Assembly (NCBI GenBank): GCA_900100835.1
Contig: FNCM01000003.1
Location: 1-64,000 of the forward strand
Length of the DNA: 64,000 nucleotides
From: Selenomonas sp. WCT3
GTDB taxonomy: Bacteria > Bacillota > Negativicutes > Selenomonadales > Selenomonadaceae
Direction: 5' to 3'
The first letter of the stretch is position 1. Every line of letters starts with the position of its first letter. Made by a program: the position numbers and the translations under genes. Shown in pieces: positions 7,721-18,044 of the stretch. Under the pieces are notes generated by a model. It worked only from the letters and a program-made list of their open reading frames with translations, had not been told where the DNA came from and searched no databases.

Positions 7721-8353
7721 ATGTCATACGTATCAGGATTCATGATGGGGGCGGCCATTGGTAAGAGTATCCGCCGGGCAATAGCCGGTGGTACACCAGC
7801 ACGTCATCGGGGGCCAGTAAAGGCTTGCCGTAAGGTTGCCATGCCGGTAAAGGCTGCTCGTGTTGAGGGCTTACAGCTGATTTCATCCCTGCCGGGGCGC
7901 CGCCGCTATCGGGCCGCTTTTTCGGCGGAGCTTGGCAAACTGCTGGAAGAAAAGCTGGCAAAACTTAGCTATGTGAAATCGGTGCAGGTAAATGCCGTAA
8001 GCGGCAGCATTCTGTTGACTTTTGCGCCCCAGGATGATATTTATATGGATAAATTAGCCAAATGGCTGGAGCAGCATCTATTTAAGAAATGCTGCCAGCA
8101 GAATGGTGCTGCTCCGGATATGGAACGTGAGTCCCATGCGGGCCTTATCACGCGCAGCATCCGCAATACGGCCCGGGCCTTCAGCCAGTGGATTAAGGAC
8201 CACACCTGCGGTTGTTTTGATATGAGTTCGCTGGCTTCGATGTTGTTCTTGTTGCGAGGCTTGCGCAAGATGCTTTTGACGGGCCAGTATCCGTCCGGTT
8301 CCCAGATGCTCTGGTGGGCGGTTACGTTGATGAGAGGATGGCGAACCGTATGA
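7721..8353 (+). CDS. HMA2-like domain protein with hydrophobic C-terminus (210 aa)
   Basis: The N-terminus starts with a Gly-rich segment (SGFMMGAAIGKS). An HMA2-like domain spans roughly residues 48-115, with SSLPGRRRYRAAF and NAVSGSILLTF matching the neighbour at 7418. The C-terminal 80 residues contain an HTCGC motif near 164-168 and a hydrophobic stretch that may associate with the membrane. GAGGAGG precedes ATG 7721. It overlaps the ATPase gene by four bases, implying coupled translation. A role in metal delivery or sensing is inferred from context only. Confidence 0.7.
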   Translation: MSYVSGFMMGAAIGKSIRRAIAGGTPARHRGPVKACRKVAMPVKAARVEGLQLISSLPGRRRYRAAFSAELGKLLEEKLAKLSYVKSVQVNAVSGSILLTFAPQDDIYMDKLAKWLEQHLFKKCCQQNGAAPDMERESHAGLITRSIRNTARAFSQWIKDHTCGCFDMSSLASMLFLLRGLRKMLLTGQYPSGSQMLWWAVTLMRGWRTV

Positions 8354-10464
8354 TATACGGAAATTGTTTTTTTCATTTGCAGGCAGCGCTGAATCGTGAG
8401 GAGCGGGCCAAGCTGGCTGCAATGATACGCCGCAATCGTTATGTGGTGGCGGTGTCGGTAACAGAGCGCAGGGTGCAAGTCTGGTACAAGCGGCAGATGC
8501 CGCCTTACCAGCTGCAGCAGCTGCAGCAGCTCATGATTGCTACGGTTAAGCGCTTGCAGGAAACGGCGGTTACGCCGGCCCAGCGGTTAGAGGAATACCG
8601 TCGGGATGCGTTGATTTCCCTGGCGGGGTTTGCCGGCATGGAAATTTTAAAGCGCACTTCCCCGGGGCTGTTTGCTGGTGCTAAGGTACTGCGCAGCCTG
8701 CTGGTGCTGGGAATTGCCCGCAAGTTCATTCAAAATGGCGTGCAGGGGGTCGTGAAAGACCGCCAGCCCAATGCGGATACTTTGACGGCTACGGCCGTTA
8801 TCGCCTCGGTTCTCGCTGGCAAGCCGGAATCGAGCCTGACCCTGTTAGCACTTTCCAATGGCGCAGAAATGCTTACAAGTTACGCCGCCGAGAAGGCGCG
8901 TACCCATATTTCGGGTCTGCTGTCCCTTGACCAGCGCTATGTATGGCTGGTGGAGGGGGACACGGAAAAGAAGGTTCCCGTGGAACAGGTCAAGGTTGGC
9001 GATACGATTGCGGCCCATACGGGCGAAAAAATCGTAGTGGATGGCCGGGTGATTTCCGGTGATGCTGCCGTCAATCAGGCCTCCATCACTGGTGAGTCGA
9101 ACCCTGCCATGAAACATGCTGAATCACCGGTTTACGCTGGCAGTGTGGTGGAAGCTGGCGAGCTGGTTATCAAAGTTGAAAAGGTGGGCGAGGATACGTC
9201 CCTGGCGCATATTGTCCATCTAGTCGAGGAGGCCCAGAACCGCAAGGCGCCGGTGCAGAACTTTGCGGACAAGATGGCCAATTTCCTCGTGCCGATTTCC
9301 TTTATCGGGGCAGGCATCGTCTATGGTGCCACCCGGGATTGGCAACGGGTGCTGAATCTTTTGTTCATCGACTTCTCTTGCGGCTTGAAGCTTTCGACGG
9401 CTACGGCTATGTCAGCAGCCATCGGCGCTGCGGCGAAGCGCGGCATCCTCGTCAAGGGCGGCAATTATATCGAGGCCCTGGCGGAGACGGATACGGTGGT
9501 GCTGGATAAGACTGGCACCCTTACTGTGGGGATTCCGCAGATTGCCTTTACGAAGACGGCCAAGGGTGTTGAGGAGAAGGAAATGATTCTCTTAGCATCG
9601 TCGGCTGAGCAGCATTCAGTCCATCCGCTGGCCGTAGCTATTCAGAAGTACGTTCAGGAACAGGAATGGACTTCGCCCCAGCATAAGTCCTCGAAGACCA
9701 TCGTGGCTCGGGGCATGCTGGCAGAGGTGCCGGATTTTGAAGGTTATCAAGGCGGCACGGTTCGGGTGGGCAGCCGGAAATTCCTGCGGGAAAACGGCAT
9801 TGCCATCGATGAATCCCTGCTGGAGGGCATCGAGTGCAAGAACCTCCTGTATGTGGCAAGAGATACGGAGCTCTTAGGCGTTATTGGCATCGAGGACCCG
9901 GTCCGGGCCAAGATGAAGAAGACTCTCAATCAGATGCGCCGTCATGGTGTGGATGAAATCGTCATGCTCACAGGCGATAGCAAGGCGGTGGCAGCTGAAG
10001 TGGCCCGCAATATGGATATCGACTCCTACCATGCGGAAATCCTGCCCGAGGATAAGAGCCACTATGTGAATAAGCTCAAACAGCGCGGTACCGTAATGAT
10101 GGTGGGGGACGGCATCAACGATGCACCGGCGTTGGCTTTTGCTGACGTAGGCGTTTCCCTTGGCGGCCGTCAGACGGATATTGCGGCTGAGTCGTCAGCG
10201 GTGACGATTCACTCGGAAGACCCGGAGCGCTTGATTGAGACCTTACAGTTAGGACGCCGGACGATGGAGTTGGTTCATCAGAACTTCATGGCCACTATTT
10301 TGGTTAATTCTTCGGCGATGCTGCTAGGAGCCCTGGGCAAAATCAGTCCTCTCTGGGCGGCGGTAATTCATAATACGGCAACCCTGGCAGTGGTGCTCAA
10401 CAGCTGCCGGATACTGAATCAGAATAAGACTGGATTTTTTGCTCGGCCTCGTCGGGCTGCTTGA
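8350..10464 (+). CDS. P1B-type heavy-metal translocating ATPase
   Basis: A membrane pump that moves a transition metal using ATP. Diagnostic motifs occur in order: the actuator ITGES loop, membrane helices, phosphorylation site DKTGT (Asp near residue 386), the HP pair in EQHSVHPLAVA and GDGINDAPA. The usual CPC in the ion-binding helix is replaced by FSCGLKLSTATA, so the metal cannot be predicted. About 75 N-terminal residues form a degraded HMA2-like domain. The start at ATG 8350 overlaps the upstream TGA; ATG 8338 is also possible. Hydrophobic segments are less obvious at the N-terminus than in CopA. It lies within a run of HMA2 genes. Confidence 0.9.
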   Translation: MIYGNCFFHLQAALNREERAKLAAMIRRNRYVVAVSVTERRVQVWYKRQMPPYQLQQLQQLMIATVKRLQETAVTPAQRLEEYRRDALISLAGFAGMEILKRTSPGLFAGAKVLRSLLVLGIARKFIQNGVQGVVKDRQPNADTLTATAVIASVLAGKPESSLTLLALSNGAEMLTSYAAEKARTHISGLLSLDQRYVWLVEGDTEKKVPVEQVKVGDTIAAHTGEKIVVDGRVISGDAAVNQASITGESNPAMKHAESPVYAGSVVEAGELVIKVEKVGEDTSLAHIVHLVEEAQNRKAPVQNFADKMANFLVPISFIGAGIVYGATRDWQRVLNLLFIDFSCGLKLSTATAMSAAIGAAAKRGILVKGGNYIEALAETDTVVLDKTGTLTVGIPQIAFTKTAKGVEEKEMILLASSAEQHSVHPLAVAIQKYVQEQEWTSPQHKSSKTIVARGMLAEVPDFEGYQGGTVRVGSRKFLRENGIAIDESLLEGIECKNLLYVARDTELLGVIGIEDPVRAKMKKTLNQMRRHGVDEIVMLTGDSKAVAAEVARNMDIDSYHAEILPEDKSHYVNKLKQRGTVMMVGDGINDAPALAFADVGVSLGGRQTDIAAESSAVTIHSEDPERLIETLQLGRRTMELVHQNFMATILVNSSAMLLGALGKISPLWAAVIHNTATLAVVLNSCRILNQNKTGFFARPRRAA

Positions 10465-10482
10465 TGGAAAAGGGGGATAGTT

Positions 10483-10968
10483 ATGCAGTATGGATTTAAA
10501 AATTTGCCACTGGGACTGCCCATGACGGTAGCTTCCGTGGGAACCTTGGCTACGCTGTGGGGTGGGAAGAAATTCCACGTGGGCTTCGGTGTTGCCTGGG
10601 CGGCTTTGTCCTTCCTGCATGGTTGGCAGCATCATAAAAAGATGCAGGCCGATGCCTGCCGCTTAGCTGGCTGTGGCAAGCAGTCTGCTGAAGTTGCTGA
10701 CCCCTTGCAAGCCATAGCGGCCAGCTTCCAGGTGGAGTCCTATCTGCCGGGGCGTGTTCGCCTGCGCAGTGGTATGCTAGCGGATAATCCCCAGTGGCAG
10801 AGGCCTTTGGCGGATTATTTGAAATCCTTTACAGGGGTTAACGGAGCGGTGATAACGCCGCTGACGGGTTCCCTGCTCATTACCTATGACCCGGAACAGC
10901 TCCGCCAGAAGCCGAAACTTGCCCGTTTGGAGCAGCAGCTTGCTGAATTGGCGGCAGAGCGCAATTAA
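10483..10968 (+). CDS. Membrane-anchored HMA2-like domain protein (161 aa)
   Basis: Two hydrophobic segments (about 8-25 and 32-48) are followed by a His/Cys-bearing linker (GWQHHKKM, then CRLAGCGKQ) and an HMA2-like domain with SYLPGRVRLRS near 85-95 and TPLTGSLLITY near 125-135. The domain lacks CxxC. GGGGGA precedes ATG 10483, 18 bases after the ATPase stop, so it is the last gene of the cassette. Together with the genes at 7418 and 7721 it gives three separate HMA2 proteins for one pump; a chaperone or regulatory role is inferred. Confidence 0.7.
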   Translation: MQYGFKNLPLGLPMTVASVGTLATLWGGKKFHVGFGVAWAALSFLHGWQHHKKMQADACRLAGCGKQSAEVADPLQAIAASFQVESYLPGRVRLRSGMLADNPQWQRPLADYLKSFTGVNGAVITPLTGSLLITYDPEQLRQKPKLARLEQQLAELAAERN

Positions 10969-10972
10969 TCGA

Positions 10973-11024
10973 GCATAGACGAAGGCCCGATGGTGCATTG
11001 GCATCATCGGGCCTTCGTCTATGC
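10973..11024. terminator. Long hairpin between convergent genes
   Basis: Arms of 20 bp are perfectly complementary (10973-10992 and 11005-11024) and extend inward by four more pairs to leave an ATTG loop. Neither side is followed by a T run, so it is not a standard intrinsic terminator, although its place between two convergent stops suggests a bidirectional transcription block. Confidence 0.6.
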
Positions 11025-11034
11025 TATGAGGGGG

Positions 11035-13098
11035 TTAGATTCCCATTTCGATATTGTGGATAATCGTCGTGAGTTTTTCCATTTCGGCTGCTGTGCGTTG
11101 GTTGATTGCCTCCAAGGCCTGGATAGACTGCGTGGATTTCTGGATATGGGTGACCCCTTCGTTGAGGCTCTTGTGGAGATTCTTCATCTCCGCCGCGAAG
11201 TGTTTGTCGAACTCATTGATTTTATCCTCGAAGTCTTTGTTAGCCGAGAGAATGTTGTCAATTTCAGCGACATCATGCAGCAGGACTTTGATGGCCTCAT
11301 CGGAGGTATGCAGGCTCGTCTGCGTGTTCTCAGAGAGCTTGCGGACCTCTTGCGCGACGACGGAGAATCCGCGGCCAGCTTCGCCTGCACGGGCAGCCTC
11401 GATGGCGGCATTGAGGGCGAGCAGATTGGTCTGGGCGGCAATTTCATTAATCATCTTCATGACATCGTCGATCTTCTGCGTGCTCTGCGAGAGCATGTCA
11501 AGTTTCGGTGTGATCTCGCGGTTGCGCTCGGTTAACTGATTAAAGAGCCCGTTCTGTTCGTCAATGCCCTTGGAGAGCTGCTGGATGGCCTCTTGAATGA
11601 GGTCGACATCGTCAGACATGCGCATGATTGTCTGGACGATACCCGGCATCTTCGCTTGGTAATCCTTGAACATATTGATGAGGTTGTCCTTGAGTACCTC
11701 AGTATGTTTCTGACGGTCGATAATGCGCTTAAAGAAGAAGGAGTTGCAGTTTGAGTAGCTGCCCGCAAAGTTGTCGATATATGTGTCAGAGAAATGCTGT
11801 CCTTCGGGTACGTGATAGAAACAGATGGCGGTCAGGGTTTCGTTGACATGCAGCCCCATGATTTCGCCGAAACTTGAGAACCCAGCGACCGGTATATCTT
11901 TGAAGAAGTCCATGTGTTTTATTTCTTCTGGATAGCCGAGACGGCGCAGGATACAATCGTTGAGAATAGCGCCGAGAGCCTTTGGTTTGCCGTTAGTGTA
12001 ACTGCGGATATCACGGTTGAGCGTTGTCTCCAGTGACTGCCGTTTGAGCAGATAGAGTTTTTCGCCGGTTACCACGTCGCAGAAGAAACTGATGCGGTCG
12101 TTGACGTCATCGATACCGGAAATCGTACGGATGAAATCATCGCCGTTGATATCCGTGGCGAAAGTATACCCCTGCAATTTTGTCTGGAGTTCTGCGGTGC
12201 TGCGGACACCAAAGTGGTCTTTGAGGGCTTCGATAAAGGAAATGGGTTCGCCATTTGGCCCCTCAATGGTTTCGACATAACGAAGGGCGGTGTTGGCGCT
12301 GCCGACGGTAAATACATCTCCGGTGCGTTCAACGGCCTGGGATTTGAAGATGCCGTAGCGATAGGCTTTCTTGAGACGGATCAGCGTGATGACCGCATGA
12401 TTTTCAAGACATTGCTTATCGTTATAGATGTAAGTGTGCGTAAAGGTCATATCGCCTGCCGAGCTGCCGCCGATAAACGGAATTGGATATTTGCCGGATT
12501 CGAACAATGCTTGGAGTACAAAAGTTTCACAAGCTGAGACGCCATCGACATAAACCATAGCAAAGGTATGAGCTACACTCAGACGGAACGGCACTGGCAG
12601 TTTGTCGATTTCGCGGCGGATAGCGGCAACGCGTTCATTGACCGTCAGCTCGACTTCGCCGCGGCGAAGATCCTCGCTGGGCAGCGGGATACTCATGATA
12701 TGTGCAGCTTCAATCATGCGGTTGGAAAAGGCTTGCAACAGGACTTTAGCGCGGCCGTCAGGGGCATCGCAGTAAAGGGATTGGCTTCCCTGAGGGCGGC
12801 AAAGTTCGCCAGAAGTCGTCATCAGGATGACTTTTGTCGTGGTGGGAACTTCGCGCTTGATAGCCTGAGCAACATCGGAAAGATTGAGGTCGGGGGAAAC
12901 AAAGCCCATGATAAGGGCGCAGCCCTCGGCAACATCCGCTAGGTCTTTGAGACGAACCGCCGTGAGTTCACTCTTGCCCAGATAGGCAACCTTGATGTCC
13001 TGCTGCGTGGAGACAGCAGGTACGGTTGGCGTTACACTAGCAGCTGCCGGACTGGCAGCTTCGGCTTTCTTCAACGTTGAAGAAAAAATATTCATCAT
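11035..13098 (-). CDS. Cytoplasmic FIST-domain methyl-accepting chemotaxis protein
   Basis: The 687-aa protein begins with a Pro/Ala-rich linker, then a FIST N domain (about 35-230) and FIST C domain (about 240-400), sensory domains thought to bind small ligands such as amino acids. A coiled-coil follows, and the MCP signalling hairpin has its tip at [20 protein letters not shown] near residue 565-590. There is no membrane helix, so it would signal from the cytosol to CheA/CheW. ATG 13098 is followed directly by a second ATG; GAGAGG lies upstream. No CheR-binding pentapeptide ends the chain. It is a single gene; no other chemotaxis gene is in the window. Confidence 0.9.
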   Translation of the reverse strand: MMNIFSSTLKKAEAASPAAASVTPTVPAVSTQQDIKVAYLGKSELTAVRLKDLADVAEGCALIMGFVSPDLNLSDVAQAIKREVPTTTKVILMTTSGELCRPQGSQSLYCDAPDGRAKVLLQAFSNRMIEAAHIMSIPLPSEDLRRGEVELTVNERVAAIRREIDKLPVPFRLSVAHTFAMVYVDGVSACETFVLQALFESGKYPIPFIGGSSAGDMTFTHTYIYNDKQCLENHAVITLIRLKKAYRYGIFKSQAVERTGDVFTVGSANTALRYVETIEGPNGEPISFIEALKDHFGVRSTAELQTKLQGYTFATDINGDDFIRTISGIDDVNDRISFFCDVVTGEKLYLLKRQSLETTLNRDIRSYTNGKPKALGAILNDCILRRLGYPEEIKHMDFFKDIPVAGFSSFGEIMGLHVNETLTAICFYHVPEGQHFSDTYIDNFAGSYSNCNSFFFKRIIDRQKHTEVLKDNLINMFKDYQAKMPGIVQTIMRMSDDVDLIQEAIQQLSKGIDEQNGLFNQLTERNREITPKLDMLSQSTQKIDDVMKMINEIAAQTNLLALNAAIEAARAGEAGRGFSVVAQEVRKLSENTQTSLHTSDEAIKVLLHDVAEIDNILSANKDFEDKINEFDKHFAAEMKNLHKSLNEGVTHIQKSTQSIQALEAINQRTAAEMEKLTTIIHNIEMGI

Positions 13099-13177
13099 TT
13101 CTAAACACCTCTCTGTCCTTGCTCGTAAAATGCGTCGTTTGCATCAGAATAACTTTGGATTCGTTCTTTTATCCTTA

Positions 13178-13207
13178 AATTTTCGCCAAGTAAAAGAAAT
13201 CTCCTGC
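13178..13207 (-). promoter_or_regulatory. Possible alternative-sigma (sigma-H-like) promoter of the FIST-MCP
   Basis: Reading the minus strand, GCAGGAGATTT is followed after a spacer by GGCGAAAAT, resembling the AGGA / GAA pattern of sigma-H promoters. No good TTGACA/TATAAT pair is visible in this stretch. A similar pattern precedes the gene at 27903. Confidence 0.35.
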
Positions 13208-13215
13208 CAAATCCG

Positions 13216-14310
13216 TTATTTTATATAGGAAATGTAGTGCGCAAAGGCTGTGGGGATGCTGAATTGGCTGGCAATTTCGGCTGGGGTTGCCCAGGTGAAG
13301 TTGTCTTTTGTTTCCGCTATACGAAGGTCGGCGGGGGCCAGCTGGATTTTCCAGCCCGTCAGCTGCCAGGTGATATGGGAAAAGATATGCTTGGCTGCGG
13401 GAAGCTTTTCTATCTTCAATGGGGTTAATTGCTGCTGGCGCAGATATTCTTTGACTTTTGACCGGTCAAGTTGACCGGTTAAATTGGGAAATTCCCATAA
13501 TCCTGCCAGAAGTCCTTGGTTGGGACGCTTGTGCAGGGCGATGTGGTTTCCCTGTTTGATCAGCAAAATGGTACGCTCTTCCTTTCTTTTTGCCTTGGCC
13601 GCAGCTTTTTGCGGGAAGTCCTGCGGGGTGCCGGTTTCTTTGGCTAGACAGAGCTTTGCTAGGGGGCAGTGGGCACAATGGGGTACCCCGTGGGGGAGGC
13701 AGATGGTGGCCCCTAGGTCCATGAAGGCCTGATTCAGTGCCCCAGCATCCTGGCCCTCAGGATAATGGGGAAGCAGCAGCTCTTCGAAGGCCTTTCGCGT
13801 CCGGGGGGCCATGATGTCCTCGCGGCAGGTGATGACACGGGCGATGACGCGAAGTACGTTGCCGTCAACGGCTGGGAGGGGAAGGCCATAGGCGATGGAG
13901 GCGATGGCGTTAGCTGTGTAGCGGCCAATGCCTGGGAGTGACAGCAGCTGTTTTTGATCTTGGGGTAGCTTTCCCTGGTGTTCTTGCAGGATGACCTGGG
14001 CGGCTTTTTTCAGGTTCCGCGCCCGGGAATAGTAGCCAAGTCCCTGCCAAAGCTTCATCAAGACTTCTTCGTCGGCGTTGGCTAAGGTAGAGATATCGGG
14101 AAATTCTTCGAGAAAGCGGTTGTAATAAGGAATCACTGCAGTGGCCCGAGTCTGCTGCAGCATGATTTCCGAAAGCCAGGTATGGTAAGGCGTGGGGGCT
14201 TCCCGCCAGGGAAGCTGGCGGGTTTGCGCCTGGCCCTTATACCAAGTGAGCAAGGGGGCGATGATTTCGCCGATGATATCGGTATGGTCAAGGATTAGTG
14301 CTGGTTTCAC
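13216..14310 (-). CDS. mutY: A/G-specific adenine glycosylase MutY
   Basis: This base-excision repair enzyme removes adenine mispaired with 8-oxoguanine. The catalytic SEIMLQQT motif (Glu near 48), helix-hairpin-helix LPGIGRYTA and the catalytic Asp in VDGNVLRV (near 149) are present, and a C-terminal NUDIX-like domain recognises 8-oxoG. The iron-sulfur ligands read C-x7-C-x2-C-x5-C rather than the x6 first spacing of the E. coli enzyme. I place the start at GTG 14310, ten bases after AGGAAAGGA; the in-frame TTG at 14337 abuts the -10 box and would lie before the transcription start. Confidence 0.93.
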   Translation of the reverse strand: MKPALILDHTDIIGEIIAPLLTWYKGQAQTRQLPWREAPTPYHTWLSEIMLQQTRATAVIPYYNRFLEEFPDISTLANADEEVLMKLWQGLGYYSRARNLKKAAQVILQEHQGKLPQDQKQLLSLPGIGRYTANAIASIAYGLPLPAVDGNVLRVIARVITCREDIMAPRTRKAFEELLLPHYPEGQDAGALNQAFMDLGATICLPHGVPHCAHCPLAKLCLAKETGTPQDFPQKAAAKAKRKEERTILLIKQGNHIALHKRPNQGLLAGLWEFPNLTGQLDRSKVKEYLRQQQLTPLKIEKLPAAKHIFSHITWQLTGWKIQLAPADLRIAETKDNFTWATPAEIASQFSIPTAFAHYISYIK

Positions 14311-14337
14311 GACAGATGGTTCCTTTCCTATTGTCAA

Positions 14338-14366
14338 ATTATATGTTCGCTCTATCCTATCACAAA
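14338..14366 (-). promoter_or_regulatory. Promoter of mutY
   Basis: On the minus strand TTTGTG (14366-14361) and TATAAT (14343-14338) are 17 bp apart. This pair argues for the downstream GTG start of mutY. Confidence 0.6.
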
Positions 14367-14572
14367 CGGCTGGGAAAAACTAGCGGGACGGAAAACATAA
14401 AAAGATACCAAACCGTTCAATAATTCAGAAAAAACCAAGAAATATAACTTAGCTTCCTTGTAAGGTGGACAGATATGCTGAAATATGTGGGGATATATAG
14501 GATTTTGTGCTCGGGTAGAGGAACATAATATTAAAAAACATCGACAAAATACAAAAATGTTACAAAACTCTA

Positions 14573-14600
14573 TTGACAAAACCGTCTATCGGCGTAATAA
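14573..14600 (+). promoter_or_regulatory. Promoter of the ilv-leu operon; long AT-rich upstream region
   Basis: TTGACA (14573-14578) and TAATAA (14595-14600) are 16 bp apart, about 80 bases before ilvN. The rest of the 370-base gap from 14311 is AT-rich. I searched it for a T-box (the GGTGG-ACCGCG element) and a leucine/valine leader peptide and saw neither, so regulation of this operon is not explained by its leader. Confidence 0.65.
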
Positions 14601-14682
14601 TGTATACATGCTTTACAACATTACATTTTAAAGAAACAGCAACGACTTTGGTCTTTAGGCAATATGGGGAGGAGCAATCGCT

Positions 14683-16210
<1,528 letters not shown>

Positions 16211-16231
16211 TTGATGTAACCGAACATTTCT

Positions 16232-16262
16232 AAGCCTTCCCCCGAAGGGGAAGGCTTTCTTT
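16232..16262 (+). terminator. Terminator-like hairpin between ilvC and leuC
   Basis: AAGCCTTCCCC and GGGGAAGGCTT form an 11-bp stem followed by TCTTT. Being inside the operon it could lower leuC expression relative to ilvC. The same stem sequence recurs at 36008 and 63955. Confidence 0.75.
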
Positions 16263-16289
16263 AGGATATATGACTAGGAGGGCAACAAT

Positions 16290-17552
16290 ATGGGCATGAA
16301 TATGAGTGAGAAAATCCTGGCCCGTCATGCAGGGCTGGATTCGGTTAAGGCCGGTCAGCTGATTACTTGCAAGCTGGATATGGTACTGGCCAATGATATA
16401 ACGGCACCACCGTCCATCAAGAAGTTTGAAGAAATCGGCCGCCCTGTCTTTGACAACGAGAAAATCGCACTGGTTCCGGATCATTTCCAGCCAGCGAAGG
16501 ACATCAAATCGGCAGAACTGGCGAAAGCTGTCCGCGATTTTGCCCAAAAATGGAATATCGTCAATTACTTCGAGCAGGGACGCGTTGGCATCGAGCATGT
16601 TATCCTGCCGGAAAAGGGCATTGTCGGGCCGGGCATGCTGACGATTGGTGCAGATTCACATACTTGCACGTACGGCGCTGTAAATGGCTTCGCTACTGGT
16701 GTCGGCTCCACGGATTTGGGAGCAGCGATGGCAACGGGGGAGGCTTGGTTTAAAGTTCCCGAGGCAATCAAAGTCAATTTAACGGGCAAAAAACCTAAAA
16801 ATATCAACGGCAAAGACGTTATCCTCACGTTAATTGGTAGGATTGGCGTAGATGGTGCCCGTTATAAATCGCTGGAATTTACTGGCCCAGGGGTGGCAGA
16901 ACTCACGATGACCGATCGTCTGACAATCGCCAATATGGCCATTGAAGCCGGTGGAAAAAACGGCATATTCCCCTTCGACGAGGTTTGTAAGGAGTATGTG
17001 GAGGGGCGTGTCAAAAAGCCGTATGAGCCAGTAGAGGCTGATGCTGATGCGCAGTATTGTCAGACGGTAGAAATCAATCTTGACGAATTGAAACCAGTGG
17101 TGGCATTTCCGCATCTTCCGGGGAATACGAAACGGGTGGAGGATATCGAAGCACCAATCGCCATTGACCAGGTAATCATTGGTTCCTGCACCAATGGGCG
17201 CTTGGAGGACATGCAGATTGCGGCCGAAATCCTCAAAGGGCATAAAGTGGCCGATTGGGTGCGCTGCATCATCATTCCGGGCAGTCCGGCGATTTACAAG
17301 GAATCCATGAAGCGCGGCTATATCGATGCCTTTATCGATGCCGGCTGCTCGGTATCAACGCCGACCTGTGGCCCGTGCCTCGGCGGCTATATGGGAATTA
17401 TGGCGGCTGGCGAGAAATGTGTTTCGACGACGAACCGCAACTTCCGTGGCCGCATGGGACATGTCGACAGTGAAGTTTATCTGGCAGGACCGCATGTAGC
17501 AGCCGCCAGTGCCGTCTTGGGACGCATCGCAACGCCAGAGGAGGTAAAGTGA
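16290..17552 (+). CDS. leuC: 3-isopropylmalate dehydratase large subunit
   Basis: With LeuD this [4Fe-4S] enzyme converts 2- to 3-isopropylmalate. Cluster ligands are in IGSCTNGR (near 300) and [10 protein letters not shown] (near 360), with the substrate motif [12 protein letters not shown] after. The 420-aa length belongs to the shorter, two-subunit archaeal/Firmicute type rather than the 460-aa enterobacterial LeuC. ATG 16290 is eight bases after GGAGGG. The stop is one base before the leuD ATG, implying coupled synthesis. Confidence 0.96.
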   Translation: MGMNMSEKILARHAGLDSVKAGQLITCKLDMVLANDITAPPSIKKFEEIGRPVFDNEKIALVPDHFQPAKDIKSAELAKAVRDFAQKWNIVNYFEQGRVGIEHVILPEKGIVGPGMLTIGADSHTCTYGAVNGFATGVGSTDLGAAMATGEAWFKVPEAIKVNLTGKKPKNINGKDVILTLIGRIGVDGARYKSLEFTGPGVAELTMTDRLTIANMAIEAGGKNGIFPFDEVCKEYVEGRVKKPYEPVEADADAQYCQTVEINLDELKPVVAFPHLPGNTKRVEDIEAPIAIDQVIIGSCTNGRLEDMQIAAEILKGHKVADWVRCIIIPGSPAIYKESMKRGYIDAFIDAGCSVSTPTCGPCLGGYMGIMAAGEKCVSTTNRNFRGRMGHVDSEVYLAGPHVAAASAVLGRIATPEEVK

Positions 17553-17553
17553 T

Positions 17554-18042
17554 ATGAAATTAGAAGGTAAAGTATGGCGCTACGGCGACAATATTGATAC
17601 CGATGTCATCATTCCGGCTCGTTATCTGAATTCGTTTGATCCGAAGGAATTGGCCAGCCATTGTATGGTAGATATTGATGAAAGCTTTTCCCAGAATGTA
17701 AAAGCTGGCGACATCATGGTGGGGGGCAAGAACTTTGGCTGTGGTTCTTCTCGTGAGCATGCACCAGTAGCAATCAAAGCCTCTGGGGTGCCGGTAGTTA
17801 TTGCGGCTAATTTTGCCCGTATCTTTTACCGTAACGGCATCAATATTGGGCTGCCACTTTTGGAAATCGGTGATGATGTGGAAAAAATCAATGCCGATGA
17901 CCAGCTGCGGGTGGATACGGCCACGGGGGTAATTGAAAACGTCACGACCGGGGATGTATTCCACGCCAATCCGCTGCCGGGCTTTATCCAGGACATTGCC
18001 AAGGCCGGCGGCCTCATTAACTACATAAAGGAGAAAAAATAA
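17554..18042 (+). CDS. leuD: 3-isopropylmalate dehydratase small subunit
   Basis: The swivel domain that completes the LeuCD active site. Recognisable elements are the opening [16 protein letters not shown] (residues 12-27), [15 protein letters not shown] near 58-72, and [13 protein letters not shown] near 90. The 162-aa length fits the short LeuD class that pairs with the 420-aa LeuC. GGAGG lies ahead of ATG 17554, and leuB follows two bases after the stop. Confidence 0.96.
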   Translation: MKLEGKVWRYGDNIDTDVIIPARYLNSFDPKELASHCMVDIDESFSQNVKAGDIMVGGKNFGCGSSREHAPVAIKASGVPVVIAANFARIFYRNGINIGLPLLEIGDDVEKINADDQLRVDTATGVIENVTTGDVFHANPLPGFIQDIAKAGGLINYIKEKK

Positions 18043-18044
18043 CT

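Noticed and set aside
14311..14682. T-box or leader peptide before the ilv-leu operon
   Set aside because: No GGTGG-ACCGCG antiterminator element, specifier-like hairpin or Leu/Val-rich short frame with terminator was found.
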